In this document: positions 40,480 to 48,830 of the stretch, piece by piece
Position numbering within the stretch: position 1 is the stretch's first letter
How the letters are laid out: the number at the start of each line of letters is the position of its first letter
Assembly: GCF_018316655.1 (NCBI RefSeq)
Contig: NZ_CP074136.1
Span: 62,001-126,000 of the forward strand
Length of the DNA: 64,000 bases
Direction of reading: 5' to 3'
DNA from: Nocardiopsis changdeensis
GTDB taxonomy: Bacteria; Actinomycetota; Actinomycetes; Streptosporangiales; Streptosporangiaceae
Position numbers and translations under genes: made by a program
Notes under the pieces: model-generated
Database searches by the model: none
Seen by the model: only the letters and a program-made list of their open reading frames with translations
What the model was told of the DNA's origin: nothing

Positions 40480-41331
40480 GTGGCCCTGCACAACACCCCC
40501 GTCCAGTTGGACACCCCCACGCTGGTCGACCAGCGGCCGCGCGAGCGGTTCGCCGACGCCGCCACCCGCCCCGACCCCCAGGTCCGAGACCGCGCCCAGG
40601 CGATGGTCGTCATGGAGGTGTGGGACGCCGCCCTCGGCCCCGACCCCGCCCCCATCGCCGCCGACACGCTCGGCATCACCCCGGAGCGGGTCGACCAGCT
40701 CAAGCAGGTCGGCCAGGACTGGCTGTGGCAGGCCGTGGTGAACCCGCCGATCGAGGTCCTGGTCGGCGGCCGCCGCACCGAGCTGGCCGAGGCCCTGGAG
40801 GACGAGGACATGGGCGCTTTGGCCGACCGGATCCGCCGCCAGCGCTTGGGTGACGGCCAGTACGTGGCCCTGACCCTGCGGGAGCTGGACTCCATCCGCC
40901 CGGTCGTGGAGGCGATCCCCGAGATGTACGCCGTCCGGGACCGGCTGGTGCCGCTGGTCCGGTCCGCCTGGTGGGACGCCGCCGCCGAGCAGCACCGGCG
41001 TTTCCACGCCGACCGGGCCGCCATGGACCAGGCGACGAGCCCCCGGGCGTGGGCGGACCTGTACGGCTACCAGCGGGCGTGCACCGCCCTGGAACAGGTG
41101 CTCGCCCACGGCAAGAAGCCGTACCCCGCCCCCTACCTGGGCGACGGCTCCGAGACGGTTGCCACGGCCGACCGGCTCGGCGAGCTGGACAGGGCCGTGC
41201 GGAAGCAGGAGCACCGTTTCATGACGTCGAAGGAACGGGACCGCGCCGACGGATGGGTGATGCCCCGGGACACCCGGGAGGCACTGGATGCCCGCCCCGG
41301 CACCTGGCGGTGGGGCCAGGCCAGCGCCTGA
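40480..41331 (+). CDS. unrecognised helical protein next to the mini-arrays
   Basis: A 283-residue protein, largely helical. ADTLGITPERVDQLKQVGQDW resembles a short HTH. The middle part has ELAEALEDEDMGALADRIRRQR and a Trp-rich segment. GAGGAGG lies 7 nt before the GTG. Its promoter is shared with the Phd-like gene at 33640, so the two are probably co-regulated. No enzyme motif is seen. Confidence 0.6.
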   Translation: MALHNTPVQLDTPTLVDQRPRERFADAATRPDPQVRDRAQAMVVMEVWDAALGPDPAPIAADTLGITPERVDQLKQVGQDWLWQAVVNPPIEVLVGGRRTELAEALEDEDMGALADRIRRQRLGDGQYVALTLRELDSIRPVVEAIPEMYAVRDRLVPLVRSAWWDAAAEQHRRFHADRAAMDQATSPRAWADLYGYQRACTALEQVLAHGKKPYPAPYLGDGSETVATADRLGELDRAVRKQEHRFMTSKERDRADGWVMPRDTREALDARPGTWRWGQASA

Positions 41332-41362
41332 CCGCGCACCCGCGGGCGTGTCCGAGACGCCC
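41332..41362 (+). repeat. degenerate repeat-like element 5
   Basis: CCGCG-CACC-CGCGG begins directly after a stop codon and is followed by GGGCGT-7 nt-ACGCCC. It keeps the two-hairpin layout but has lost the GCGGGGAT consensus. Confidence 0.4.
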
Positions 41363-41384
41363 GCCACAGTAGTGAGAACCGTGT

Positions 41385-41407
41385 CCCGCCCTGGTGAGGA
41401 GGGCGGG
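41385..41407 (+). repeat. GGTGAGG-loop hairpin 1
   Basis: CCCGCCCT-GGTGAGG-AGGGCGGG, a perfect 8-bp stem. The same loop on a different stem recurs at 43900 and 43961. It is 56 nt before the ATG at 41463. Confidence 0.6.
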
Positions 41408-41462
41408 CCACGGCCCCAGAACCAGGCGCGGCCGGGACAACACCAGATGAGGAGACAACCCC

Positions 41463-43127
41463 ATGACCAGTGACAACGACGCCCCCACGATGCTGATCAG
41501 CTGCGGTAGCGGCGGTGCGGCCTGGCCCGAGCAGACGCGCCCCCGCACCGGCCGACCCCGGCGCGAGACCTGGTACGCCGACCAGGCCCCCGAGGGGTTC
41601 GCCGCGGACCAGGTCCCGGGCGGGCACACCACCAGCAGCGGACTCATCAGCGGCATCGTCGTCCCCGTCGACGTGCAGGAGCGGTACTACGCCGAGGACG
41701 GATTGTCGCTCGGTGTGGGCGCCGACGAGGGTTATGTCTGGACCGTGACGGTCCGGCCGGCCGCCGCCGAGGAGGCCGCGCCGCTGGTGGAGGCCGAGCA
41801 GCGCCGGGGCAGGCAAGCCCACGTCGCCGCCCGGCTGGTGCACCTGCTGGACTGGCGTTACGGCGGCCGCCAGCCCGACGCCTTCCACTACGACGGTGAC
41901 ACGGGTTCGAGCCCGGCCACCGCCGTGCCGGTCCCCATGGCCCCCCGCTACGACACCGCCGGCCTGCACCGGGAGCTGCTCATCGACCGCCGGTCCGGTG
42001 TGCTGTGGACGCTCGCCTACAACGGCGGCGACGGAGACGACTGGACACAGTCCACGTGGGGGTCGTGGATCGCCATCGGCCACCCCCTCACCCCCGACCG
42101 GGAACGCCTGGTCCAGGACCTCACCGACCTGTACGCCGACGATGACGACTGGCGCCACCAGGGCGTCGCCGCCGACGGGCAGCGGGCGCTGCTGGAGGCC
42201 GGATGGACCCTGCCCGCCCTGCGGCAGCGGCTCCAGACCATGCAGGTGGTGGACGCCGCCGACGTGGCGGCCCTGCTGGAGCGCACCCCGCAGGAGTGGA
42301 AAGAGGCGGGGTGGCCCTGGCAGTGGCCGCACGGCGGATACCAGCTGCGCGGGCACTGGCGGGTCACCGAGGCCGCCGCCCTGGCCGCGGCCGGGATGGA
42401 CTACCCGCGGGCCAAGGCCCTGCGCGAGCACGGCGGGCACACCACCGTGGCCGCCACGCTCGCGGCCCGCCCCCCGCACGTGCCCGAGGGCACCCGCGTC
42501 AAGCTCACCCACCCGAACCCCCGCTACCCCGAGGACACGGCGCCGGTGTGGGCGGGCTCGGCGGAGGAGATGCGCACCTACCTGGAGCACAACGCGGACC
42601 GGTGGGACTGGCTGGTCTCTGCCGAGACCGGGCCGCGGGCGGTGCACCACGAAGGAGGAGGGGACCAGGGGTGGACGCTGTGGGACGACCACAGCATCAC
42701 CCGCGGGGCGTGGGTCATCTGCCCGATCGGGCACGGATTCACCCGCCCCAGGGACCTGACGGCTCCCGCGCGCGCGGCGGTGGAGCTGTTCGTGGCCGCC
42801 GACCGGATCGGCCGCTCCGAGCAGTGGGTGCCGCTGCTGGAGGCGGTGGAGCACGACCGCACGCCGATGCGGGATGCGGTCCTGAACCGGGCCGCCCCCT
42901 CCCCCTTCGGGGACGGGTGCATGGCCCAGGTGACCGAGCACCGATTCCTGGTCCGCCGCGGCGACGGCACCGAGCACACCGTCACCTGGTGGGAGGCCAC
43001 CACCGCCAGGGGCGACTGCGAAGGCGACATCTGGGACAAGGCCACGACCCTGCACACCAGCGGCGCCGAGGCCCGGTCCGAGGCCCTGGAGCGACTGGGG
43101 CAGCTGCGCGCGGAGGCGGGTGTCTGA
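41463..43127 (+). CDS. unrecognised 554-residue protein
   Basis: A large protein with repeated Trp-rich segments. Two related-looking parts can be seen: LIDRRSGVLWTLAYNGGDGDDWTQSTWGSW (about 180-210) and VHHEGGGDQGWTLWDDHSITRGAWV (about 395-420), each followed by a GHPLT or GHGFTRP turn and a helix. An internal duplication is therefore likely. ATGAGGAG precedes the start. No known family; it lies inside the Cas-like module. Confidence 0.6.
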   Translation: MTSDNDAPTMLISCGSGGAAWPEQTRPRTGRPRRETWYADQAPEGFAADQVPGGHTTSSGLISGIVVPVDVQERYYAEDGLSLGVGADEGYVWTVTVRPAAAEEAAPLVEAEQRRGRQAHVAARLVHLLDWRYGGRQPDAFHYDGDTGSSPATAVPVPMAPRYDTAGLHRELLIDRRSGVLWTLAYNGGDGDDWTQSTWGSWIAIGHPLTPDRERLVQDLTDLYADDDDWRHQGVAADGQRALLEAGWTLPALRQRLQTMQVVDAADVAALLERTPQEWKEAGWPWQWPHGGYQLRGHWRVTEAAALAAAGMDYPRAKALREHGGHTTVAATLAARPPHVPEGTRVKLTHPNPRYPEDTAPVWAGSAEEMRTYLEHNADRWDWLVSAETGPRAVHHEGGGDQGWTLWDDHSITRGAWVICPIGHGFTRPRDLTAPARAAVELFVAADRIGRSEQWVPLLEAVEHDRTPMRDAVLNRAAPSPFGDGCMAQVTEHRFLVRRGDGTEHTVTWWEATTARGDCEGDIWDKATTLHTSGAEARSEALERLGQLRAEAGV

Positions 43128-43153
43128 CACCCGGCACGAGCACCGGAGCGGCC

Positions 43154-43183
43154 CGCCCGAATTGAGAAGGGCGGGCCCCTTCT
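43154..43183 (+). terminator. hairpin after the 554-residue gene
   Basis: GGCCCGCCC and GGGCGGGCC form a 9-bp stem around GAATTGAGAA, followed by CCTTCTCC. Confidence 0.5.
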
Positions 43184-43208
43184 CCCCACGACAACGCCTG
43201 ATCCGCCC

Positions 43209-43251
43209 CTGTGCCCCGCACGTCGCGGGGATACCGCCACCCGGCGGGATC
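43209..43251 (+). repeat. CRISPR-repeat-like element 6
   Basis: CCCCGC-ACGTC-GCGGGG at 43214-43230, then ATA, then CCGCC-ACCC-GGCGG. The next ATG is 66 nt past the first stem base. Confidence 0.65.
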
Positions 43252-43279
43252 GAACCCCATGAAGAGAGGTGAGAAGCCT

Positions 43280-43831
43280 ATGGAGACCGTGCCCATCCGC
43301 ATGAACGGCATCCTGGTGGCCGCCCCCGTCGAGGGCGCGGACCAGGTCCCCCAGGACGCTTTGCCCGTGGAGGGCTATCGTGACGAGGACGGCGATGAGG
43401 AGTACTACACCGAGGCCGAACGTGAGGAGAGGATCACGGTCGGGTACGTGTGGATGCTGCCCGACTCCCCCGCCGAGGAGACCGGCCGGGACCAGTGGAT
43501 GGCCTGGTCGCCCGTGATCGGCGTGGTCGCCCCCCAGACCCAGGAGCCCGGCCACCCCGGCCGCTACTTCGCCCGGGAGGCCGTCAAGGCCGCGTACGGG
43601 CTGCGGTACCTGGACGAGGAGCTGACCGCCGCGGTGTGCGCCGTGGTGGACGCCGGATCCTCCGCCCCGGTGGCGTTGCAGGAGCACAGCGAAGGGCTGT
43701 ACGCGCTGGCCACCTACGGGAGCCTCGTGCTCAAGGACCCCACCGGTCCGGCCTACACCGGACACGCCCGGTACTCGCCCACCCCGTTCGCCCAACGCCT
43801 GGTCCAGGCGTACCGGGCCGTCACCGGATAG
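43280..43831 (+). CDS. unrecognised 183-residue protein
   Basis: An acidic N-terminal half (EGYRDEDGDEEYYTEAEREER) precedes alpha/beta sequence including ITVGYVWMLPDSPAEE and RYFAREAVKAAYGL. The start YVWMLPDSP / GYVWTVTVRP echoes the 554-residue protein (ADEGYVWTVTVRP), so they may share a fold. AGAGAGGTGAGAAG precedes the ATG. No family is recognised. Confidence 0.6.
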   Translation: METVPIRMNGILVAAPVEGADQVPQDALPVEGYRDEDGDEEYYTEAEREERITVGYVWMLPDSPAEETGRDQWMAWSPVIGVVAPQTQEPGHPGRYFAREAVKAAYGLRYLDEELTAAVCAVVDAGSSAPVALQEHSEGLYALATYGSLVLKDPTGPAYTGHARYSPTPFAQRLVQAYRAVTG

Positions 43832-43899
43832 CGCCCGGGACCAGCACGAGCCCTGCGCCCAGCAGGGGTCCCCGGGCCGCCCGGCCCGGGGAAACAGAA

Positions 43900-43983
43900 G
43901 GTTCCGCCCAGGTGAGGAGGGCGGAACCGAGCCCCACGATACCCGCTGACGCGCGGCGGCCCCGCCCTGGTGAGGAGGGCGGG
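43900..43983 (+). repeat. GGTGAGG-loop hairpins 2 and 3
   Basis: GGTTCCGCCC-A-GGTGAGG-A-GGGCGGAACC (43900-43928) and CCCGCCCT-GGTGAGG-AGGGCGGG (43961-43983). The stems differ and the loop is identical to that at 41385. Both lie in the leader of the 44032 gene. Confidence 0.6.
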
Positions 43984-44031
43984 CCCGCCACCCGACACAC
44001 CGCACGACAACGAGGAGAGGAAGAGCCACCC

Positions 44032-44790
44032 ATGCATCTGTCCGGAGCCCACAACCGGGCCCCCGTCCGCGCCCTGGCCCGCGCCCTGGAGGCGGCCGCC
44101 CCCGGGCTGATCGACCGCGCCCACGACTGGGAGCGCACCACGCTGGCGGTGCACCCGCTGTGCACCGCCCCCCACGACGGCGAGGGCGAGCGGGTGTGCG
44201 CCTGCCCCGCCCGCGAGCGCGCCGGCCGCGCGGGCTGGTACGAGGTCCGCCACACCGCCCCCGCCCTGGTCACCGACCCCGACACCGGGTGGGAGGAGAT
44301 CGGCTACGTGCCGGTGGGCGGCCGGATGGCGTTGCTGCCTCCGCCGCCGGTGCTCCCCCGCGCCGCCCGGCTCGCCGCCACCCCGCCGCCCCGCCTGGCC
44401 CTGTCCCCCGCCCAGATGGCGTTCTACGGCGCCGAGGAGCTGGCGCGCCAGGAGGAGGCCCTGCACCGGCAGGCCGCCGACCGCCCCACCAGCACCGCCT
44501 ACGACTGGACCGGCTACGCCGCCCGGATCCTGCCCCTGCTGCGTACCCTGGACCGGCCCCGCCCGCTGGAGGGCGCCGCGTTCACCGAGGCGACCCGGGC
44601 CCGCCTGGCCGCCGCGCGCCTGGAGGTGGCCGCCGCGCACCGGTCCCTGCGCGACCGGCTGGCCGCCGACCCGGCCCGCCTGGACCGGGTGGCCGCTTCC
44701 CGCGCCCGCCTGGCCGCCGCCGAGCAGGAGGTGAAGGCCGCCGGGGCGCTGCTGGCGCACCTGGAGGACACCGGCCACCGCGCCGCCTGA
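44032..44790 (+). CDS. unrecognised helical protein with Cys pair
   Basis: A 252-residue protein. An N-terminal segment with HPLCTAPHDGEGERVCACPARE could bind a metal. The C-terminal 80 residues are a long Ala/Arg/Leu coiled coil. AGGAGAGGAAGAG precedes the ATG. It is followed 15 nt later by repeat-like element 7 and the Cse2-like gene. Confidence 0.6.
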   Translation: MHLSGAHNRAPVRALARALEAAAPGLIDRAHDWERTTLAVHPLCTAPHDGEGERVCACPARERAGRAGWYEVRHTAPALVTDPDTGWEEIGYVPVGGRMALLPPPPVLPRAARLAATPPPRLALSPAQMAFYGAEELARQEEALHRQAADRPTSTAYDWTGYAARILPLLRTLDRPRPLEGAAFTEATRARLAAARLEVAAAHRSLRDRLAADPARLDRVAASRARLAAAEQEVKAAGALLAHLEDTGHRAA

Positions 44791-44809
44791 CCCGTTCCCG
44801 GTCTGCGTT

Positions 44810-44850
44810 CCCCGCACCTGCGGGGGTGGGGCCGCCACCAGGCGGCCCGC
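44810..44850 (+). repeat. CRISPR-repeat-like element 7, before the Cse2-like gene
   Basis: CCCCGC-ACCT-GCGGGG at 44810-44825, then GTG, then GGCCGCC-ACCA-GGCGGCC. It starts 19 nt after a stop and 55 nt before the next ATG. Confidence 0.65.
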
Positions 44851-44864
44851 AACCGAAGGGACAG

Positions 44865-45386
44865 ATGATGAGCAACGAACCGACCGTTCCGGCCGGGTGG
44901 GACCGGGCGGCGCTGGAGAGCCACCTGGCCAGCCCCCGCCGGGGGTGGGCCCGCGACCTCACCAGCCGCGGCCTGGAGGTCGCCGTGGAGTCCGACGCCG
45001 GACCCCTCGCCCGCCAGATCACCGGCCAGGACGTGGACACCCCCGCTCACACCGCCGTGTGGCTGGTCCTGGCCCTGGCCGGCCTCGGCCGGACCGGCGA
45101 GCCCGGCAGCGGCGTGACCTTGGGCGCGTACCTGGCCGGCCTCGGCCGGCACCGCGGCCGCGAGCACTACCGGCGCATCGTGTCCTACAGCGCCGGTTCC
45201 GAGCCCGCCCGGACGGTGCAGATGGTGGCCGCGGTCCTGCGCGGTGGCGGCCGAGGCCCGGCCCCGGACCCGGTCCTGCTGGCCGCCGACCTGGCCGACC
45301 AGCTCAGCCCCGACGCCCAGGTGCGCCGCCGCGTCGCGATGCGGTGGGCCAGCACCCTGGCTGAGGCGGGCGTCAACGCCACCTGA
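44865..45386 (+). CDS. Cas11e/Cse2-like small subunit (putative)
   Basis: A 173-residue all-helical protein. The pattern WLVLALAGLG, VTLGAYLAGLGRHRGREHYRRIVSY, VQMVAAVLR, then a DLADQL helix and the end VRRRVAMRWAS follows the Cse2 outline as I recall it (SLG..L..L, ..RRF..LL, L..LVRLLR, final RWAR). Length fits the family (160-200). With Cse1 in the same region it would supply the second non-crRNA-binding Cascade subunit. The assignment is by eye and less certain than Cse1. AAGGGA precedes two adjacent ATG codons. Confidence 0.5.
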   Translation: MMSNEPTVPAGWDRAALESHLASPRRGWARDLTSRGLEVAVESDAGPLARQITGQDVDTPAHTAVWLVLALAGLGRTGEPGSGVTLGAYLAGLGRHRGREHYRRIVSYSAGSEPARTVQMVAAVLRGGGRGPAPDPVLLAADLADQLSPDAQVRRRVAMRWASTLAEAGVNAT

Positions 45387-45394
45387 CGACCCCC

Positions 45395-45428
45395 GGGGCC
45401 CTCCCCCGCGTCGAGCGGGGAGGGCCCC
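45395..45428 (+). terminator. terminator closing the Cas-like region
   Basis: GGGGCCCTCCCCCGC and GCGGGGAGGGCCCC form a 14-bp stem with one bulge and loop GTCGA. Confidence 0.65.
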
Positions 45429-45507
45429 GGCGCGGTGAAGAGCGCGGCCCGCCCGACACCCGGGCGGGCCGCCACACAAGAACACGAGGAGGGAAAGGAG
45501 GAGGTGC

Positions 45508-45981
45508 GTGCGCAAACACGAGGTCTGGATCCGGCTCGGCTACGGCAAGGGCGACCTGTGCACCGTCCACACCCAGCGCGAGGACGGCACCCGCCGCAGC
45601 TACCGCGGCAAGGTGCTCGGCTGGACCCCGACGAACCGGCTGGTCCTGGAGGTCATCGAGCACGTGGACGGCGAGGCGCAGCGCATCAAGCGCGGCATCA
45701 GCCCCGAGGACGCCCAGCGGGCCTACATCGCCGACCGCAAGGACGCCGAGCGCCGGCGCATGGCCAACCTGCCCAAGGCCACCGGGCGGCAGGTGAAGTA
45801 CGCCCTGTCCCTGCTGCGACAGATCAGCGACCAGCAGTGGGCCGCCACCCCCCGCGGCGCCCGCGGCGAGGACCGCCCCGACGAGGACGCCCTGTGGATG
45901 ATGTACCAGGAGGACATCAGCGACCTCATCGACGACATCAAGGACGTCCAGGAATCAGGAATGGGGACTGTGACCAGCTGA
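45508..45981 (+). CDS. unrecognised 157-residue protein
   Basis: An N-terminal beta-rich, SH3-like stretch (LCTVHTQREDGTRRSYRGKVLGW) is followed by helices. The segment ATGRQVKYALSLLRQISDQQW resembles the DUF3072-like or small phage helical motif that follows RQ.YAL. The C terminus is acidic and helical. GGAGGAGG precedes the GTG start. No function assigned. Confidence 0.6.
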   Translation: MRKHEVWIRLGYGKGDLCTVHTQREDGTRRSYRGKVLGWTPTNRLVLEVIEHVDGEAQRIKRGISPEDAQRAYIADRKDAERRRMANLPKATGRQVKYALSLLRQISDQQWAATPRGARGEDRPDEDALWMMYQEDISDLIDDIKDVQESGMGTVTS

Positions 45982-46095
45982 CACGCGCTCATCGCCCCTG
46001 AGAGGGGAACCGGCCCGACCCTGCGTCCGGGCCCTGCGCGTGAACGGGCGGCCCGGCCCTGGCGCAATGTCGGCGCCAGCACACACACTGGTGCC

Positions 46096-47079
46096 ATGAG
46101 CGCCCCCGCGATCAGCCCCCGGCAACTGCCCGAGATCCGCCACCGGCTCGCCCAGTGGTACGCCTCCCCCGCCGCCGCCGACACCCTGGCGGCCGTCAGC
46201 AGGACGAGCCCGGACGCCGCACGGATCGGTGCCGAACGCTGGCGCGGCGCTCTGGACCAGGCCGGGATGGTCTACGTCGCCGAGGACATGTGCGACACCG
46301 CCGAGGAGATGGCGGAGGGCCTCTCTACGCTGGCCGTGGACGCCGAGGACGACCTCCCCCAGCCCCACGGCATCCTCATCTGGGGCCGCCGCCCCCGCGT
46401 TCCCGCCGACCCCGACGACGGGATGCACTACGCCCCCGACGGGGTGGTCTGGTCCACCCGCGGCCGCACGATCGAGGTCGGCCTCCTGCTGCACCCCGCC
46501 AGCACCACCCCGCGAGCGCTGGGCGAGGCCCTGCGCGCCCCGCTCGTCCACTTCACTCCGCCCCATCTGGTCCCCGACGTGGTCCCCATGGGGGACCTGC
46601 GCATCCCGGCCGACGGCCGCGAACGCCCCTGGTCGTCCCTCATCAACGGGGACGGCACCGAGGAGGCTCAGAGCGACACGGTCGCGGTGATGCGGATGCT
46701 GCTGGCGACCTGGCTGGTCATCCGCCAGCCCGCGAGCCGCCGCAGCCTGCACGACGTGGAGCACCTCAGTGCCCCCCGCGCGGCCGCGCGGCGCATCGAG
46801 CGCGCCGGGGGCGACCCGACCCGAACGGTGGACTACGTCACCCTGCGCCGGTACGAGCCGCCCACGGGCGCCGCCACCGGTGCCCGTCCCGGCCCCGGCG
46901 ACGGGACGGGGCGCACCTACCACGTGCGGTGGTGGGTCGGACCGCACCGCATCACCCGGCACTGGCCGTCGACCGGGGAGTCCAAGCGGGTGTGGCGCGG
47001 CCCCTACCTGGCTACTCCTGAGGGGTGCGAGACCGCGCCCATCCAGGGTGAGGAGCGGGTGTACGTCCTGCGCCGCTGA
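46096..47079 (+). CDS. phage/plasmid-type hypothetical protein
   Basis: A 327-residue protein. The last 50 residues (YHVRWWVGPHRITRHWPSTG then WRGPYLATPEGCETAP) match a motif common in actinobacteriophage and plasmid proteins of unknown role. No Shine-Dalgarno is seen, so the mRNA may be leaderless or nearly so. An inverted repeat GGCGCCA..TGGTGCC lies just before the ATG. Confidence 0.65.
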   Translation: MSAPAISPRQLPEIRHRLAQWYASPAAADTLAAVSRTSPDAARIGAERWRGALDQAGMVYVAEDMCDTAEEMAEGLSTLAVDAEDDLPQPHGILIWGRRPRVPADPDDGMHYAPDGVVWSTRGRTIEVGLLLHPASTTPRALGEALRAPLVHFTPPHLVPDVVPMGDLRIPADGRERPWSSLINGDGTEEAQSDTVAVMRMLLATWLVIRQPASRRSLHDVEHLSAPRAAARRIERAGGDPTRTVDYVTLRRYEPPTGAATGARPGPGDGTGRTYHVRWWVGPHRITRHWPSTGESKRVWRGPYLATPEGCETAPIQGEERVYVLRR

Positions 47080-47091
47080 CGCCCACCTCCG

Positions 47092-47160
47092 ACCAGGTCC
47101 CCGACGGCCTTGGAGAACTCAATCATCCAGGGGATGCGCAACCGCGCCACTCGGCCCCGC
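47092..47160 (+). pseudogene. decayed copy of the 48026 gene
   Basis: GACCAGGTCCCCGACG..CT, then GGA.AACTCAATCATCCAGGG, repeats 48043-48105 with substitutions and one extra A that breaks the frame (DQVPDGLGEL against DQVPDDLGGL). Only the first half of the gene remains. Confidence 0.6.
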
Positions 47161-47249
47161 CCGGCCATAGCCGCCGCGCCGGGAACCACCTGTGCCGCGC
47201 AGGGCTCTAACCCTGCGAACACCCCCGAACACCCTGTGGAGTACGCGGT

Positions 47250-47846
47250 ATGGCCCTGATCCTGACCATCCTGATCGTCTGCGGCCTGGTCCTGGCGATC
47301 TACCCCCAGCTCGCCTGGCACCTGAAGTCCTGGCAGTACCGCGACCCCGAGCAGAATTACCCCTCGGACCTGTGGTTCTTCACCCAGCGCATGGCCGGCG
47401 GGGCCATGGTCGTGATGGGAGTGGTCGGATTCGTGCTGTGGAATCCCGCACCGCCGGCCGAAGACCCCACCGCGGCCGAACCCTCCGCCTCCGCCTCCCC
47501 CTCCGAGACCACACCCCGAGCGGGAGACCTGGCCCCGACCCGGCACCTGCTCACCGACGCCTCCACCCCGGAGGGCCGCCTGAGCGGGTACACGCTGGTG
47601 GGCGAGGACCGGATCGAGGTGCGCGCCTGGCTCGGCCACTGCTCCTCCGGATCCGATCCGCTCTCGGTCACGGTCCAGGAGGACGAGGAAACCGTGACCG
47701 TCCACGCCGTCTACTTCTCCAACACCTTCCTGTGCGGGCAGGGGGAGGAACACGGTGGTGAGACCAGCACCCTCGTGGACCTGGAGGCGCCGCTGGGGGA
47801 TCGCACGGTCGTGGACACCGACGGCGAACCCCTGCTCTCCTACTGA
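47250..47846 (+). CDS. membrane-anchored protein with extracytoplasmic domain
   Basis: A 198-residue protein with transmembrane segments at about 2-20 and 51-68. A Ser/Pro/Glu-rich linker (about 70-95) leads to a 100-residue beta-rich domain with Cys pairs (LGHCSSG, NTFLCGQG) that could form a disulfide outside the cell. No family name can be given. It is probably a single gene. Confidence 0.65.
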   Translation: MALILTILIVCGLVLAIYPQLAWHLKSWQYRDPEQNYPSDLWFFTQRMAGGAMVVMGVVGFVLWNPAPPAEDPTAAEPSASASPSETTPRAGDLAPTRHLLTDASTPEGRLSGYTLVGEDRIEVRAWLGHCSSGSDPLSVTVQEDEETVTVHAVYFSNTFLCGQGEEHGGETSTLVDLEAPLGDRTVVDTDGEPLLSY

Positions 47847-47906
47847 CCGGCCCGGCACCCGCCGGGCCCATCAGGTGCGGGCGGCGCGGGGTGGGATCAT
47901 CGGCAG

Positions 47907-48029
47907 GTGACCGATACCTCCCACCCCACCCTCGCCCGTGTGCACGCCGACCTGAGTGAGGCCGCCGACTTGCTGCGCCGCGGCTCGCCCCTGTCGCCCC
48001 CGGAACCCGGAACGGAGACGATGGAATGA
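47907..48029 (+). CDS. 40-residue peptide coupled to the 48026 gene
   Basis: A short frame from GTG (VTDTSHPTLARVHADLSEAADLLRRG ...) whose stop TGA overlaps the ATG of the next gene (ATGA). Codon third positions are G/C-rich as in real genes here. The centre could form an amphipathic helix. The coupling is the main support. Confidence 0.45.
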   Translation: MTDTSHPTLARVHADLSEAADLLRRGSPLSPPEPGTETME

Positions 48030-48232
48030 CACCACCCGAACCCGACCAGGTCCCCGACGACCTCGGAGGACTCATCATCCAGGGAATGCACAACCACGCT
48101 GCTGAAACCCGCCGGACCATTGCCGCCGTGCTGGGAAACGCCCGCGCTGCGCAGGAGCGCCTGAACCGCACCCTGGCCGCCCAGGAAAAACCTGACGGCG
48201 ACGAGTCCAAGGACCCCCCGGCCGCGCTGTGA
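48026..48232 (+). CDS. small helical protein of 68 residues
   Basis: MTPPEPDQVPDDLGGLIIQG followed by a charged helix (HAAETRRTIAAVLGNARAAQERL). A broken copy of its first half lies at 47092, so the gene was duplicated once. No known family; translational coupling with the 40-residue peptide suggests a two-peptide unit. Confidence 0.6.
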   Translation: MTPPEPDQVPDDLGGLIIQGMHNHAAETRRTIAAVLGNARAAQERLNRTLAAQEKPDGDESKDPPAAL

Positions 48233-48830
48233 CGGCGCCAGACTGGCGCCCATGATCACCTCTCGCCGCCGAGCCCTGGCCGTTGAGCTGGCCCGCGCGC
48301 ACATGCTGTAGGCGGTCGAGATCCCGACCGCCGCCGACCCGGCGCCAGCCCTGCGCACCCGATGGGGTGGGCGGACATCGCCAGCGGCAGCCCCCTGGTC
48401 ACCTGAGCGCGAGCGCCCCGCGCCTGCGTACTGGTGGCTCCGGTTGGCGTCTCCTGGCCCTACAGGGCAGCAAAACGGGGCACCCCGGACTGTAGAGCCG
48501 TGAGGGCGCCCCGTTCCCATTGTGCGCCTCGGCCCCTGCAAGCCACCAAGGATTCAAGGCCAGGCTAGGAGAACAATGTGGAATTACCGTACCGAGGTCA
48601 GGTGCGGTGCCGCAGGAAAACAGCCCAAACCCATCGCACCGGGCATCCCAGGTGAACGGCGTCCGCCGACATGCTCTCGGCGCTCGGGGCCCCGGGGATG
48701 GCGCAGAGTCCTACGGGCGGTTCTGCTGCGCACGGCCCTGGCAGCGCCTACGCTGGCCAGGGGAGGACCCGCGCGGTGAATTGAGACGCACACGCATGGG
48801 CCCTCCCCTGGGACTCCACCGGCCAGGTCC
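48233..48830. other. 600 bp without a convincing gene
   Basis: It begins with the inverted repeat GGCGCCA-GAC-TGGCGCC and a 19-codon frame from the ATG at 48252. A stem AACGGGGC/GCCCCGTT with a long loop spans about 48474-48519. GC is lower after 48520. Frames across it lack natural composition. Possibly a decayed gene and a terminator. Confidence 0.4.

Noticed and set aside
38291..45386. A complete type I-E cas operon
   Set aside because: Each gene between cse1 and the Cse2-like gene was read for Cas7e, Cas5e, Cas6e, Cas3, Cas1 and Cas2 signatures and none was found.
45395..45428. Another CRISPR-repeat-like stem (CCCCGC-GTCGA-GCGGGG)
   Set aside because: The stem extends to 14 bp and lies right after a stop at the end of the block, so it is an ordinary terminator.
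47854..47876. CCCGGC-ACCC-GCCGGG hairpin resembling the repeats
   Set aside because: Stem sequence differs from the GCGGGG consensus and there is no second hairpin; taken as a terminator.
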